From NCBI GenBank assembly GCA_039820405.1, contig JBCBQC010000005.1:62001-126000 (forward strand): a DNA stretch of 64,000 bases. Direction: 5' to 3'. The notes below the pieces were generated by a model. That model worked only from the letters and a program-made list of their open reading frames with translations, did no database searches and was not told the origin of the DNA. Of the stretch, positions 41,625-50,841 are shown one piece after another. Source of the DNA: CALLVY01 sp937899855. Its GTDB lineage: Bacteria > Bacteroidota > Bacteroidia > Chitinophagales > Saprospiraceae. The first letter of the stretch is position 1. Each line of letters starts with the position of its first letter. A program made the position numbers and the translations under genes.

Positions 41625-41830
41625 CGCTCCTTTATTTGTATAATGCCGGACAGAAAGGAGATTGTGACAAGATTTGGGAAAAGAAAAGGAAAAAGAAAAA
41701 TGGCGTCACAGTTGGGAAAGCGCTGGCCATTATAGCAATACGAGTGATCGCGGGAGGATTTTCCGGAGGTCTCCCCAGCGATTGCTTGCTTCAAATTATC
41801 AATCAACGACAACTAAAACTTACCCACACC

Positions 41831-43609
41831 ATGAAAAGGACAACTCATTTCTACTACCTCGTACTTTGCTTATTGCTTTTGAGTACGGCCATCGGGGCCC
41901 AACCCGCTGGCACCTACTCTTCCGACGAAATCCTCTTGCGCTTTGCCCCCAGTGCAACTACCGCCGATAAGGTCGCCATCCTCAATCAATACAACCTCGA
42001 AATCATCGACGGCCCCACCCCCGTCACCCAATTCCTGCTCTGTCAAATCGGAGCGGCCGGCTTCCCAACCCTCCCCCCCGGCTCCTACCAAAACGTTCCC
42101 GATAGCATCAGCGGCGTCATCGTGACGATGGACAACCTGGAGACCGACGTCGATGGTATCGGCCTGAATTACAGCGTATTCCCCCCCTCCAACCTCGACA
42201 GCACCCTCCCCGAAAGCAACGCCCCCTACGCCCCCCTCGATGGTTGTGCCGAAGAAGTAGAGACCCCCAATTTTAACCTCGACATCCCCGTGATGGGCGA
42301 CAACATCTACAAAGCCGGCGTATTTGATACGGGCATGGCCGGCGAGTCACTTCCCAATGGTTTCTTCCTGGCCCACAATGCCCTCTTTGCGCCCCACCTC
42401 GCCCCCAACGATATCGGCGAAAATTTCGTCACCACGGATCCTTACCCCACCGATGGCAATGGCCACGGTACGCACATGGCCAGCCTATTCGTGGAGGATG
42501 CCGACGGCAACACCTTCGGCGGACAGTATCCCGTTCAGCTGCTGATCTACAAAACCCACGGCGACCAGGGCAGTGGTAAAATGTTTGACATCGTAGCGGG
42601 AATCGACGAAGGCATTTTGAAAAACGTCCGCATTGCCAATTGCAGTTTTACCTATTACGCCTCGGCGGCGGAGCGCACCCGGCTGTCCAATCCCCTGCGG
42701 ATCGCAATGAAGACGGCCCGCCAGCAAGCCGGTACGCTCTTTATCGCAGCGGCGGGTAACCACACCGTCAACAACGACGGCGGCGCCCTGGTGGCCTTCC
42801 CCGCCTCCTTTCCCATCCCCAATCTGATTTCCGTGGCGGCCCTCGACTGCGATGGCGAACTCGCCGCCTACAGCAACTACGGCCCCAATACCGTGGACCT
42901 AGCCGCCCCGGGCGACCGAATCGTGGGGGCCTTCCTCAGCAGTCAGTACGCTAGCCTCACGGGAACCTCCCCCGCCGCCGCCCTCGTCAGTCGGGTAGCG
43001 GCCATGCTGGCTTCCCACCAAGCCACCTTCGATTTTCGCCCCATCAAATGCGCCCTACTCAGTGGGGTCGGAGAAGATGCCAGCCTGCTGGGCATGGTAC
43101 TCAGCGATGGTTACCTGGATGCCGAAAAAGCCTACAGTAACTTTGTCAACAACCCCCTCTGCGACTTTGGTGGCGGTAATGGCGGTGGCGGCAACAATAA
43201 CAATGGCGGTAATGGCAATGGAAATAATAGTGGCGGTAGTGGTGGAAATGGTAGCAATGGCGGGAGTAATGGGAACAACGGAAATAATGGGAATGGCAAT
43301 AATGGCGGGGGCGGTGGCCCCGACAATGGCGTCAACAATCGCCGGGCGGCCACCCCGACCCAAACCTTGACGCTAGACGCCCACAGTACCGCGGGAAGCA
43401 TTCAATTACTCATCGACAGTCCGACGGAAGGTCGAATCGACGTCCAGCTCTACAATGTCGTGGGACAGCGGCTACACCGCGCCACCATCGACGTCATGCC
43501 CGGACAAAACCAGTACGGTATTGAATGGGAGCGGGACGACCACCCGAACCTGTACCTCATCGAGGTCAATGATTCCCGCCGACGCCAGGTGGTCTCCGTC
43601 TTGCATTAA
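41831..43609 (+). CDS. secreted S8 subtilisin-like serine protease with Gly/Asn-rich linker
   Basis: A 592-residue protein starting MKRTTHFYYLVLCLLLLS, with a signal peptide to IGAQ. An inhibitor-like propeptide region follows (EILLRFAPSATTADKVAILNQYNLEI, about 33-110). The catalytic triad is complete: Asp166 in VFDTG, His212 in GHGTH and Ser380 in GTSPAAA, with oxyanion Asn310 in AAGN. Residues about 447-496 are almost only Gly, Asn and Ser. A C-terminal beta domain (IDVQLYNVVGQRLHRATI, NLYLIEVNDSRRRQVVSVLH) resembles a T9SS sorting domain. A protease or its substrate could be linked to the CHAT lipoprotein downstream (162 bases). The sigma factor is divergent. Confidence 0.9.
   Translation: MKRTTHFYYLVLCLLLLSTAIGAQPAGTYSSDEILLRFAPSATTADKVAILNQYNLEIIDGPTPVTQFLLCQIGAAGFPTLPPGSYQNVPDSISGVIVTMDNLETDVDGIGLNYSVFPPSNLDSTLPESNAPYAPLDGCAEEVETPNFNLDIPVMGDNIYKAGVFDTGMAGESLPNGFFLAHNALFAPHLAPNDIGENFVTTDPYPTDGNGHGTHMASLFVEDADGNTFGGQYPVQLLIYKTHGDQGSGKMFDIVAGIDEGILKNVRIANCSFTYYASAAERTRLSNPLRIAMKTARQQAGTLFIAAAGNHTVNNDGGALVAFPASFPIPNLISVAALDCDGELAAYSNYGPNTVDLAAPGDRIVGAFLSSQYASLTGTSPAAALVSRVAAMLASHQATFDFRPIKCALLSGVGEDASLLGMVLSDGYLDAEKAYSNFVNNPLCDFGGGNGGGGNNNNGGNGNGNNSGGSGGNGSNGGSNGNNGNNGNGNNGGGGGPDNGVNNRRAATPTQTLTLDAHSTAGSIQLLIDSPTEGRIDVQLYNVVGQRLHRATIDVMPGQNQYGIEWERDDHPNLYLIEVNDSRRRQVVSVLH
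43169..43318 (+). repeat. low-complexity Gly/Asn-coding tract in the subtilase gene
   Basis: About 50 consecutive codons of GGN, AAT/AAC and AGT encode a flexible Gly/Asn/Ser linker between the protease domain and the sorting domain. Such tracts are prone to slippage, so length variation is expected between strains. Confidence 0.85.
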
Positions 43610-43633
43610 GGTCGATTTTCCGAGCATTTAGGA

Positions 43634-43723
43634 ACTGGGGTGAGTCAGTTGTACTCACCCCAGTACTTAAACAAGCGGAATTCTAGGTCTGGGCTCTACC
43701 GAATGAGAATTGGGTAGGGCCAG
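43634..43723 (+). terminator. tandem hairpins between subtilase and CHAT genes
   Basis: Hairpin one: perfect 12-bp stem ACTGGGGTGAGT/ACTCACCCCAGT (43634-43664). Hairpin two: CTGGGCTCTACC paired with GGTAGGGCCAG with one bulge (43689-43723), followed by CTTTCTT. They could terminate or reduce read-through from the subtilase into the CHAT gene. Confidence 0.6.
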
Positions 43724-43771
43724 GCTTTCTTGAAGTCATTTCTTTATCTTCGTCACCAAAACCAAAGAAAC

Positions 43772-46669
43772 ATGATGATGAAGCAAATAAACGGCACGGG
43801 GTATGGTGGGTACCTCGCCCTAGTGGGAATCTTGAGCCTTGGTCTTTTTTTGGGAGCCTGTCAGGAAGCGGAGCCCAGCGCAGTGGAAGCGCCCCCGGTC
43901 CGCAATACGATGGACAGCTTGATTGAACGGGAGATTGCCCGCACCAACGACTTGTCCCGGCGGGCGGGCACCCGGCGGGGGGCCATCGAGCAACACCTGC
44001 TTTTACTGCGGCACCCCGATTTTGGGGAGGCGAATTTGGATTCCCGAGGACAGGCCTACCACAAAGCTGCCGTTTACTTCTACCGGGCGGGAGATTACGA
44101 AACGGCCATCCCCTACTTTGACACGGCGGTTTCTCTGCGGGAGCAAATGCCCCTGTCCGCTACTCCAGACCTGGCCAACAGCATTTACCTGTGGGGGGTG
44201 AGCTTTAGCAAGCTGGACCGCTGTGATGAGGCCCTGATCCACCTGGAAAGAATCATTGGCCTAGCGGAAGCGTACCCGGAGCGCATCAGCGTAAAAAAGC
44301 AATCCCAATTTTACGCCCACGCCGCTCTTTGTGCGGGAAAGATGGAAGACTTTGGCAAGGCTTTCCCCTTTTTTGAACGCGCCCAGCAATTGACGGCGGA
44401 AGCCTACGGGGAGGCCTCTCGCCAGATGGCGGGTGTCTACAACAGCATGGGCAACACCTACTCCCTCCAAGGAGATACGGCCCAAACTTTTGCCCACTAC
44501 CACCGAGCCCTCCTGATTTATCAAAACATGACCCAGGACGGCAATACGCTGATGGCGCAGGGAAATGTCGCCTCCGTACAAATTGAATTTGGCCAGGTCG
44601 CCGAGGCGCGGCAAGTCCTGATCGATATCGACCGCTACCTCACCGAACACCGGGATGAGTTCAAAGACCTCAGCTACTTCCGCTTTGGCTACAACAACGA
44701 CATCAACCGGGCCTTCGCCGAAATCCAACTGGGCAATCTGGAGGAAGCCCAGCGCTACTACCAGCGCGCCCTCGAACGGGCCCAACGGCTCCACCCCTCG
44801 GAGCGCAACCTGGATTACGCCCGGGCCTACGAGGGGCTGGGCGACGTGGCAACGGCCCGCCGGGACTACCCCACCGCCCTGCGCCATTACCAGCGCGCTA
44901 CCGAAAGCCTCTGTTTCGACTACCGGGCCAGCGATCCCCTCGACCTCCCCCAGCTGGACCGTCACCTGGTGATCGACCGCAAAGCCCTCAAACGCATCCT
45001 CTCCCTCAAGGCCGAGGCCCTCCAACGGGCCCACCGCGCCAAACCCGGGAGCGATTACCTGGAAGCCGCCTTTCAAACCTACCGCTTTCTCGATGCCCTA
45101 ATCGTCCAAATCCAGTCGGGCTTTAAGTCCCAGCTGTCCCGTTTTGACCTTATCGAAGGGACCTTGCCCATCTACGAAAACGCCACCAAGGTGGCCCTCC
45201 AAAGTTACGAGCGCTCCGGCCAAGGGCGCTACCTGGAAGCGGGACTGAACTTTGCCTCCAAAAACAAAGCGACCGTCCTCCTTCAGGACCTGCGCGGGGC
45301 TCAGGCCCTTTCCCTCGGCATTCCAAGCCAGTTGCTCTTTGCCGAACGACAGCTCAAACGCCAGTTTTACGACCTGGAGACCACCATCTTTGACTGGGAG
45401 GAGCAAGGCCGTCCCAGCAGTGAAATCGACTCGGCCAAACAGGTGCGTTTTGCAATCAACCGAGAGCGCGAACGGTTAGTCACCCAATTCGAAGTCGACT
45501 ATCCGGCCTATCACGCCCTTCGCTACCGCAACGTCGAAGACCTCCAAGCCCAGAAATTGCGGGCCAGCCTCCCCCCCCAAACGGCCCTCCTCGAATTTTT
45601 TGTCGGGAACGACAGCATCTACACCTTTTGCTTAACCGCCAAGGAGCTGCGGGCCTACCACCAGCCCAAACCCCAGGACTTTGACGCGCTTTGCCAGAGC
45701 TTCCGCCGAGCCTCCACCGAGCGGGTTCCGCTCGCCGAATTCGTTCCCCTCGCTCGCCGCCTCTACCAAATGCTCTTCGCCGAGCCCCTCGGTGAGCTGG
45801 ACCGGAAAGCACTCCAACGCTTATTTTTGGTACCGGACGATCGTCTGTTCAATCTTTCGCTCGACGCCCTACTCTACGAAGACCCCACCCCCGAGCAACT
45901 GCGCGACGAGTGGGCCGCCGCGGAGCTGCCCTACTTGATACGGCGCTACGCCGTTCAGTACGCCTATTCCAATCGCCTGCTGTACGCCGACCAAAGCCTC
46001 CGAGTGGCTAAGGCAAGCCTCGGGTTTGCGGGTTTTGGACTCGACTACCAGCACTACCAAGCGGTCCCGAATGCCTACCTGGCCGAACGTCGATTGGGGC
46101 CCTTACCCAATGCGGTAGAAGAGGTCAAGGGCATCCATTCCCTGCTCGGAGGGCGGGTATGGCTCAACCGCCAGGCCACCCGGGCAACCTTTATTGAAGA
46201 GGCGCCCCGCTACCGCCTCCTACATTTGGCAGCGCACGGTATGGTGGACAAAAAATTTCCCCTTCGCTCGGCCCTGGTCTTTAGCCCCAACGCAGATGGA
46301 CAGGATTCCATGTTGGCGGCCAAGGACGTCCTACCCCTGGCCCTACGGGCGGAATTGGCGGTGCTGAGTGCTTGTGATACGGGGACGGGCTCCCTACAAA
46401 AAGGCGAGGGAATGATGTCGCTGGCCCGCGCTTTTAATTACGCGGGCTGTCCCAGCCTAGTGGCCAGCCTCTGGAAAGCCAACGACGCGGCGACCAAGGA
46501 TTTGATGCTGGGTTTTTACCAGTATTTACTCGCTGGCGTCCCCAAAGACGTCGCCCTCCAAAAGGCCAAACTCGACTATCTGGAGCAACACCAACGCACC
46601 TTCGTTTGGCCCCAAACTTGGACGCACCTCGTACAAATTGGGGATCCTCGGGCCCTCAAATTGCGCTAA
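43772..46669 (+). CDS. CHAT-domain caspase-like protease lipoprotein with TPR repeats
   Basis: 965 residues. The N-terminus ends in a lipobox (LGLFLGACQEAEPS), so the protein is probably a lipoprotein. Residues about 60-420 contain TPR helices (YHKAAVYFYRAGDYETAIPYFDTAV, GVYNSMGNTYSLQGDTAQTFAHYHRALLIYQ, AEIQLGNLEEAQRYYQRALERAQ). The C-terminal third is a CHAT domain with catalytic His822 in HLAAHG and Cys868 in LSACDTGTG, followed by EGMMSLARAFNYAGCPSLVASLW. CHAT proteases are caspase/separase relatives activated through their TPR arms. Export outside the cytoplasm is unusual compared with intracellular TPR-CHAT effectors. I used the first of three ATG codons in a row. Confidence 0.9.
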   Translation: MMMKQINGTGYGGYLALVGILSLGLFLGACQEAEPSAVEAPPVRNTMDSLIEREIARTNDLSRRAGTRRGAIEQHLLLLRHPDFGEANLDSRGQAYHKAAVYFYRAGDYETAIPYFDTAVSLREQMPLSATPDLANSIYLWGVSFSKLDRCDEALIHLERIIGLAEAYPERISVKKQSQFYAHAALCAGKMEDFGKAFPFFERAQQLTAEAYGEASRQMAGVYNSMGNTYSLQGDTAQTFAHYHRALLIYQNMTQDGNTLMAQGNVASVQIEFGQVAEARQVLIDIDRYLTEHRDEFKDLSYFRFGYNNDINRAFAEIQLGNLEEAQRYYQRALERAQRLHPSERNLDYARAYEGLGDVATARRDYPTALRHYQRATESLCFDYRASDPLDLPQLDRHLVIDRKALKRILSLKAEALQRAHRAKPGSDYLEAAFQTYRFLDALIVQIQSGFKSQLSRFDLIEGTLPIYENATKVALQSYERSGQGRYLEAGLNFASKNKATVLLQDLRGAQALSLGIPSQLLFAERQLKRQFYDLETTIFDWEEQGRPSSEIDSAKQVRFAINRERERLVTQFEVDYPAYHALRYRNVEDLQAQKLRASLPPQTALLEFFVGNDSIYTFCLTAKELRAYHQPKPQDFDALCQSFRRASTERVPLAEFVPLARRLYQMLFAEPLGELDRKALQRLFLVPDDRLFNLSLDALLYEDPTPEQLRDEWAAAELPYLIRRYAVQYAYSNRLLYADQSLRVAKASLGFAGFGLDYQHYQAVPNAYLAERRLGPLPNAVEEVKGIHSLLGGRVWLNRQATRATFIEEAPRYRLLHLAAHGMVDKKFPLRSALVFSPNADGQDSMLAAKDVLPLALRAELAVLSACDTGTGSLQKGEGMMSLARAFNYAGCPSLVASLWKANDAATKDLMLGFYQYLLAGVPKDVALQKAKLDYLEQHQRTFVWPQTWTHLVQIGDPRALKLR

Positions 46670-46687
46670 GGAGGCGATGGCGCTGGG

Positions 46688-48235
46688 CTATTCCCGCCCC
46701 GAAGCAGGCCGCCAAAGGTAGAAGGACAGACTATCCAGCTGGGTCCAGGAGTAGGCAGCGAGGCTGTCGACCACTCGGAAGTTGGGGCGGGGGGCTTGGG
46801 GACGATCCGTGAGAAGGAGATCGGGGGCAGTGGTAGTGCTGACGGTGGGATCGGATACCCCGACGGGGCTCAAACGAAGTTGCCGCTGCCGGGCCAAAAA
46901 ACGCCAGCTGGGATAGGTCTCCCACAGGGAATCGGAAAGCAGAATGGGCCGCTCGGCCGTAGACTGCTTTTCCATTTTTTCCAACAAATCTCCCGACTGA
47001 ATGGAGCGGCTTTCCAGGAGGGGATACAACTGGAGCCAAAACAAGAGAAAGGACAGAAGAGCCCCCCAAACCATTCCCCCCAAAATCATTTCCGGCCGGT
47101 AGCTGTACAGCCCGATGACGGCAATAAAGGTCAGCATCCAGTAGATGGCGCCGACCGCCATCACTCCGCGAAAGCCCACGGCTCCTACCTGGGCAAAAGC
47201 GCTGAGTAGCAGGTAGGTGATTAGGCAAAACGAGAAAATCAGGTGCAGTACCGCAAAGCCTTTGACAACGGCACGGTAGGGATAGTTGGGGACGAAGTAA
47301 GCCGAAATCTGACGGGCAATGAGTAGGGCAAAGACCAGGATGAGCAGGGGCGATTGGGCGAGTAGCGTGGCGAGTAGGAGCCCCGCTAGGATCAAAGCCA
47401 TCTCTTCCTTCCGACGGAGTTTGTAGACCAAATCGGCTAGGGAGCCAAAGAAAAACCCGGACCAGGGCAGTAACCCGAGCGAAAGGTAAAGCAAGTAGTA
47501 CGGATAGCCCAACTGGCCGTAGGTAAACAGGAAACCCTCCGGGTCAGCGGGGGCCAACAAGAGGAGGGGCAAGCTCAGCCAGGGCAACAGGCGGGTCAGG
47601 CGTTTGCCTTGGGGATGGAGCCCCCAAAGGTAGGTACTGAGCACCACGAGCAGCACCACCGTCGACCACAGATGGATCGACAGGGCAAAGAGGATGGCGC
47701 CGTAGCTGATCCAGCGCCAAGCGGACTGGGCTTGTTTGAGAAAACGCAGGAGGGCCAGCACCATCAGCAGTTGGGCGGCGAATAGCCAAATATCGTTGAC
47801 GGCGATCTTGGCACTGAACACCAGCGGCCAGGCGGTGGCCAGTACCAGTAGCGCGTAGCGGCTACCCCGCTCGCCAAAGATGGGGCGGGCACCGTAGTAC
47901 CAAATGCCCAAGCTGGCCAGCAGTAGCAGGGTACCGGGCAGGCGCCAGGCAAAGAACTGGTCGGGAAAGAGAGACTGCCAGGTGGCGTAAAAGAAATGGG
48001 GCAACTGGCTGGGGGATTCCCGGCTGACCCACCAATTGAGGCCTTCCCAAGGATCCCACAAGGGGGCGTAATCATTGACCACCAGTAGGTTGAGCAAGAG
48101 CAGGGCCAGACTCAGCCAAAAGAACAGGCGAAAACGCGGCGAATGGCCGGAGGGGGGTGTTTGGGGCTTGGTAACTTGCGACAAAATAAACCTCAATTGG
48201 TGGACAATGAGGCAAAAATAAGCCTTCCCGTGCAT
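46688..48235 (-). CDS. multi-pass membrane protein, GT39/ArnT-like glycosyltransferase
   Basis: A 515-residue protein with about 10-12 hydrophobic helices. The first periplasmic loop has YAPLWDPWEGLNWWVSRES with acidic residues, like the catalytic loop of PMT/ArnT transferases, and later come FAWRLPGTLLLLASLGIWYYGARPIFGERG and SAKIAVNDIWLFAAQLLMVLALL. The final 110 residues are a soluble domain. Family members move sugars from lipid carriers to lipid A or proteins. I chose MHGKAYFC at 48235, because longer starts run back into the lysyl oxidase gene. It stands convergent to the CHAT gene. Confidence 0.6.
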   Translation of the reverse strand: MHGKAYFCLIVHQLRFILSQVTKPQTPPSGHSPRFRLFFWLSLALLLLNLLVVNDYAPLWDPWEGLNWWVSRESPSQLPHFFYATWQSLFPDQFFAWRLPGTLLLLASLGIWYYGARPIFGERGSRYALLVLATAWPLVFSAKIAVNDIWLFAAQLLMVLALLRFLKQAQSAWRWISYGAILFALSIHLWSTVVLLVVLSTYLWGLHPQGKRLTRLLPWLSLPLLLLAPADPEGFLFTYGQLGYPYYLLYLSLGLLPWSGFFFGSLADLVYKLRRKEEMALILAGLLLATLLAQSPLLILVFALLIARQISAYFVPNYPYRAVVKGFAVLHLIFSFCLITYLLLSAFAQVGAVGFRGVMAVGAIYWMLTFIAVIGLYSYRPEMILGGMVWGALLSFLLFWLQLYPLLESRSIQSGDLLEKMEKQSTAERPILLSDSLWETYPSWRFLARQRQLRLSPVGVSDPTVSTTTAPDLLLTDRPQAPRPNFRVVDSLAAYSWTQLDSLSFYLWRPASGRE

Positions 48236-48312
48236 TATCCCCAGTCCAACAATTTTTTTCTCCCCTTCTCCCTTCCACATCCCCGCAATTGCTCCCGTTA
48301 GGCAGATGGCTG

Positions 48313-50706
48313 CTAGCGAACGATCAATTTTCCACTCACCGTTTGCTGATCGCGCTGGAGTCGGTACCAGTACAATCCGGCGGGCCAGTGACGCGCGTCG
48401 ATCGAAAAGCGGTTGGTCCGGGTTTGCTGGGGCGCGGCCCAGGGGCGTCCGTCGTAGGTGTACAGCCACAATTGGTAGCGGGCACCGGCGGGATTGTCAA
48501 AACGCAGCTCGGTACGATCAGACAGGGGGTTGGGTTGGGCCCGTACCTCGATTTTGGCCGGTGGGGCTCCGGTCACACTGGGTTCGGTCAGTACGCAGGG
48601 ATTGCCAAAAAAGCCGTTGATCCGTTCGTATTCGGCATTGACCAGATCGACGATCTCGCCAAAGCAGACTTCCGGGTCGGGGGTGCCGCGGTAATACACC
48701 CGAACGAGGGGACGCCACTCGCTGCTGCGGCGGATGATCGAATCCTGTAGCGATAGCCCCATCACGGTAGCCCGACCATCCGTGTAGGGGGTGATGGGAA
48801 ATTCCTCGGGATTATGTAGATTTTCTACGCGATCGATTTCCAAGCCATCGAGGCGAAATTGATAGCCCAGCAAATCGCTATTGGCATTTTGTACACCGAT
48901 ATCTAGGTAGCGCTGATTTGCCTGATAATCGAGGATGGACAAACTGGTAAAATGGTCGGGACGAAAACGCTGAAAGGGAAAACGACAGTAATTGTGCGGC
49001 CCCGTCTGGGGATTGGGGTGGGCCTCCCCGTAGCGGGCGCAGGCCGAGAGTAGGGCCACATCGTAGACGGTCACCCGCCCATCGCCGGAGAGATCGGTAC
49101 AGGTGCTGGTCGGCATTTCCCGCTGGGCCAGGCGGTCGAGATAGGCACGGACATCTTCCAATTCCTGGCGACCATTGCCGTTCAGGTCCCCAAATTTAGC
49201 CGTTCCCCCACAAATTCCCGTACAGTCAATACTCGTACTGCCGTAGGGCACCCCCGCACAGTCGACGTAGGGCGGGCATTGGTCATCGAGGAAAAAACGC
49301 AGGTCCCCCGTACTGCGATCGAGACGCAGACAGACTTGTGCCCAATTGTTGAGGGTATCCAATTCCCGCAGACCCCGCAGATCGGGTTTGTTGTCCCAAT
49401 TGACCCGAACGACGAGGGTGTAGTCGCCATCCGGCACCTCGGTCACGTCGATCCACTGACATTCCAAACTGCGGTCGTACTCGTCAAAACAGCCCACGGA
49501 GATGCCCATATTCTCACAGCTGTAGCGCTTGATGCCATTGGGGCAGCCCCGATCGGCGACGCAAAAGCCATTTTTAAAACCAATCGGTACTTCCTGCCCC
49601 AAATCGTCAAACAGGAGGTACTCGGCGTAGCCATCAAAATGCCAGTGGGCGTGGCAATTGTCGTAGGTAAACAGGGGATTGTCCGAACGGGGGCGCCCCA
49701 CGATGTAGTCGGCATCCCCGATGTTTTCGATGCGGGTGGTAAAACGCAGGATGTCCCGGATGCCGTAGCCCCGCAAGCAGCCCTCCTCCACCAAACAGTC
49801 GTCCTGGCCCTGGATGCGATCGCTGATGATGCTGTTTTCGAGGCGATCCTGATTGACCAGCAGATCGGGTGCCCGAGGACAATCGGGGTGGCCAAAGGGC
49901 AGGCACTGGCCATCATCGAGGGTGGCGGTGGGGTCGTAGTTGCAGGCCGCCGGATCGGTACAGCCCCACACCTGCCCCAAGAATTCCAAGGACCAGGCCC
50001 AATCCACGCCCTGACAATCCCCACGATCGTCGCCGATGCGGATAAAGTAGGCCTTGTCGGAATCGAGGTTGAGCGCTAGTTGGGCCTGGGGCGCGCAGGG
50101 ATTAAAGCTGTCGTCGAAGGCGATGGTCCCCTCGTTGTCTTCCCGGTAGTGCGCCCGCGAACAGTCGTCAAAGACCCAAATTTTGGTGTCGCAGTCCGCC
50201 AGCTTGCAGGTGCTGATCTGGTAGCGGCCCGCCTGGGAGGGTGTAAAGACGTACCAACTGTCGTCGTGGGTCAGGGGATGGACGCCCGGAGCGACGGCTT
50301 GAGGGGAATCGCAGGCGTAGGAAGGGGCACAGTTGAGGGCGTGGGTGATCCGGGACTGGTTGAAGGGGCCCGAGAATTGGGTTTGACCGTCGAGGGCTAG
50401 GGCGTAAAATCCGGGGGGATTGAGGCCATCGCCGTAGGAATCGTAGAGTTGGAAGACGAGGCATTGCTCGCGGGGGAGGGTGTAGTCCCATTGGTAGAGC
50501 GAATCGGGGGTATAGCTGGCGTCGAGCGGTACTTCGGCTTGGAGCTGGCCGTCCAGATCGGTGAGGGTCCAGCGGAGTTCTTGGGGGTACTGATCGGTGC
50601 GGAGGCGGATCGTGAGGCGGACCTCATTTGGGGGAGGGGCGAGGGTGCGGGCCGGGAGGGAACCCAGGGAGCCCAGGAGGGCGATTAGGAGTAGGTAGTG
50701 AGTCAT
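48313..50706 (-). CDS. secreted lysyl oxidase-like copper amine oxidase with dockerin-like repeats and T9SS signal
   Basis: A 797-residue protein starting MTHYLLLIALLG. Residues 30-245 hold two beta domains. A CTDPAACNYDP...DDGQC motif lies at about 249-268. Residues 275-470 match animal lysyl oxidase. The copper site NCHAHWHF has His352, His354 and His356. GFKNGFCVADRGC carries Lys378, and GCFDEYDRSLECQWIDVT carries Tyr410; these are the positions that form the lysine tyrosylquinone cofactor. Disulfide cysteines are also kept. Then come EF-hand/dockerin-like repeats (DLNGNGRQELEDV, DLSGDGRVTVYDV) and a sorting domain (RAQPNPLSDRTELRF). It probably oxidises lysines of extracellular proteins; the substrate is unknown. 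Longer in-frame starts overlap the opposite promoter region. Confidence 0.88.
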   Translation of the reverse strand: MTHYLLLIALLGSLGSLPARTLAPPPNEVRLTIRLRTDQYPQELRWTLTDLDGQLQAEVPLDASYTPDSLYQWDYTLPREQCLVFQLYDSYGDGLNPPGFYALALDGQTQFSGPFNQSRITHALNCAPSYACDSPQAVAPGVHPLTHDDSWYVFTPSQAGRYQISTCKLADCDTKIWVFDDCSRAHYREDNEGTIAFDDSFNPCAPQAQLALNLDSDKAYFIRIGDDRGDCQGVDWAWSLEFLGQVWGCTDPAACNYDPTATLDDGQCLPFGHPDCPRAPDLLVNQDRLENSIISDRIQGQDDCLVEEGCLRGYGIRDILRFTTRIENIGDADYIVGRPRSDNPLFTYDNCHAHWHFDGYAEYLLFDDLGQEVPIGFKNGFCVADRGCPNGIKRYSCENMGISVGCFDEYDRSLECQWIDVTEVPDGDYTLVVRVNWDNKPDLRGLRELDTLNNWAQVCLRLDRSTGDLRFFLDDQCPPYVDCAGVPYGSTSIDCTGICGGTAKFGDLNGNGRQELEDVRAYLDRLAQREMPTSTCTDLSGDGRVTVYDVALLSACARYGEAHPNPQTGPHNYCRFPFQRFRPDHFTSLSILDYQANQRYLDIGVQNANSDLLGYQFRLDGLEIDRVENLHNPEEFPITPYTDGRATVMGLSLQDSIIRRSSEWRPLVRVYYRGTPDPEVCFGEIVDLVNAEYERINGFFGNPCVLTEPSVTGAPPAKIEVRAQPNPLSDRTELRFDNPAGARYQLWLYTYDGRPWAAPQQTRTNRFSIDARHWPAGLYWYRLQRDQQTVSGKLIVR

Positions 50707-50841
50707 CAAAGGGAGTTTTGATGGGGCGAGCGGGCATAGCCATGGTAAGATAAGACATGTGGGGAGGAAAGGAAACGGAAGGGGCGATTTTTTCACCAGA
50801 TCCCTTATCTTAGCCCCACCTTACCAGCCCTCCGCACCGCC

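Larger units (their letters stand above)
41153..41830. other. long divergent region between sigma factor and subtilase genes
   Basis: A 678-base gap. It contains a terminator-like hairpin (41284-41311), MITE copy 2 (41398-41557) and a second minus-strand terminator-like hairpin (41603-41624). No credible protein gene is seen; the open frame on the minus strand runs through the MITE. Promoters for both flanking genes should be here, but I find no consensus match. Confidence 0.55.

Noticed and set aside
41480..41812. 110-codon minus-strand frame before the subtilase
   Set aside because: It passes through the MITE and a terminator-like hairpin; no domain is visible.
43169..43318. Repetitive tract resembling a short tandem array or CRISPR
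   Set aside because: It is in-frame Gly/Asn codons inside the subtilase gene with no regular spacers.
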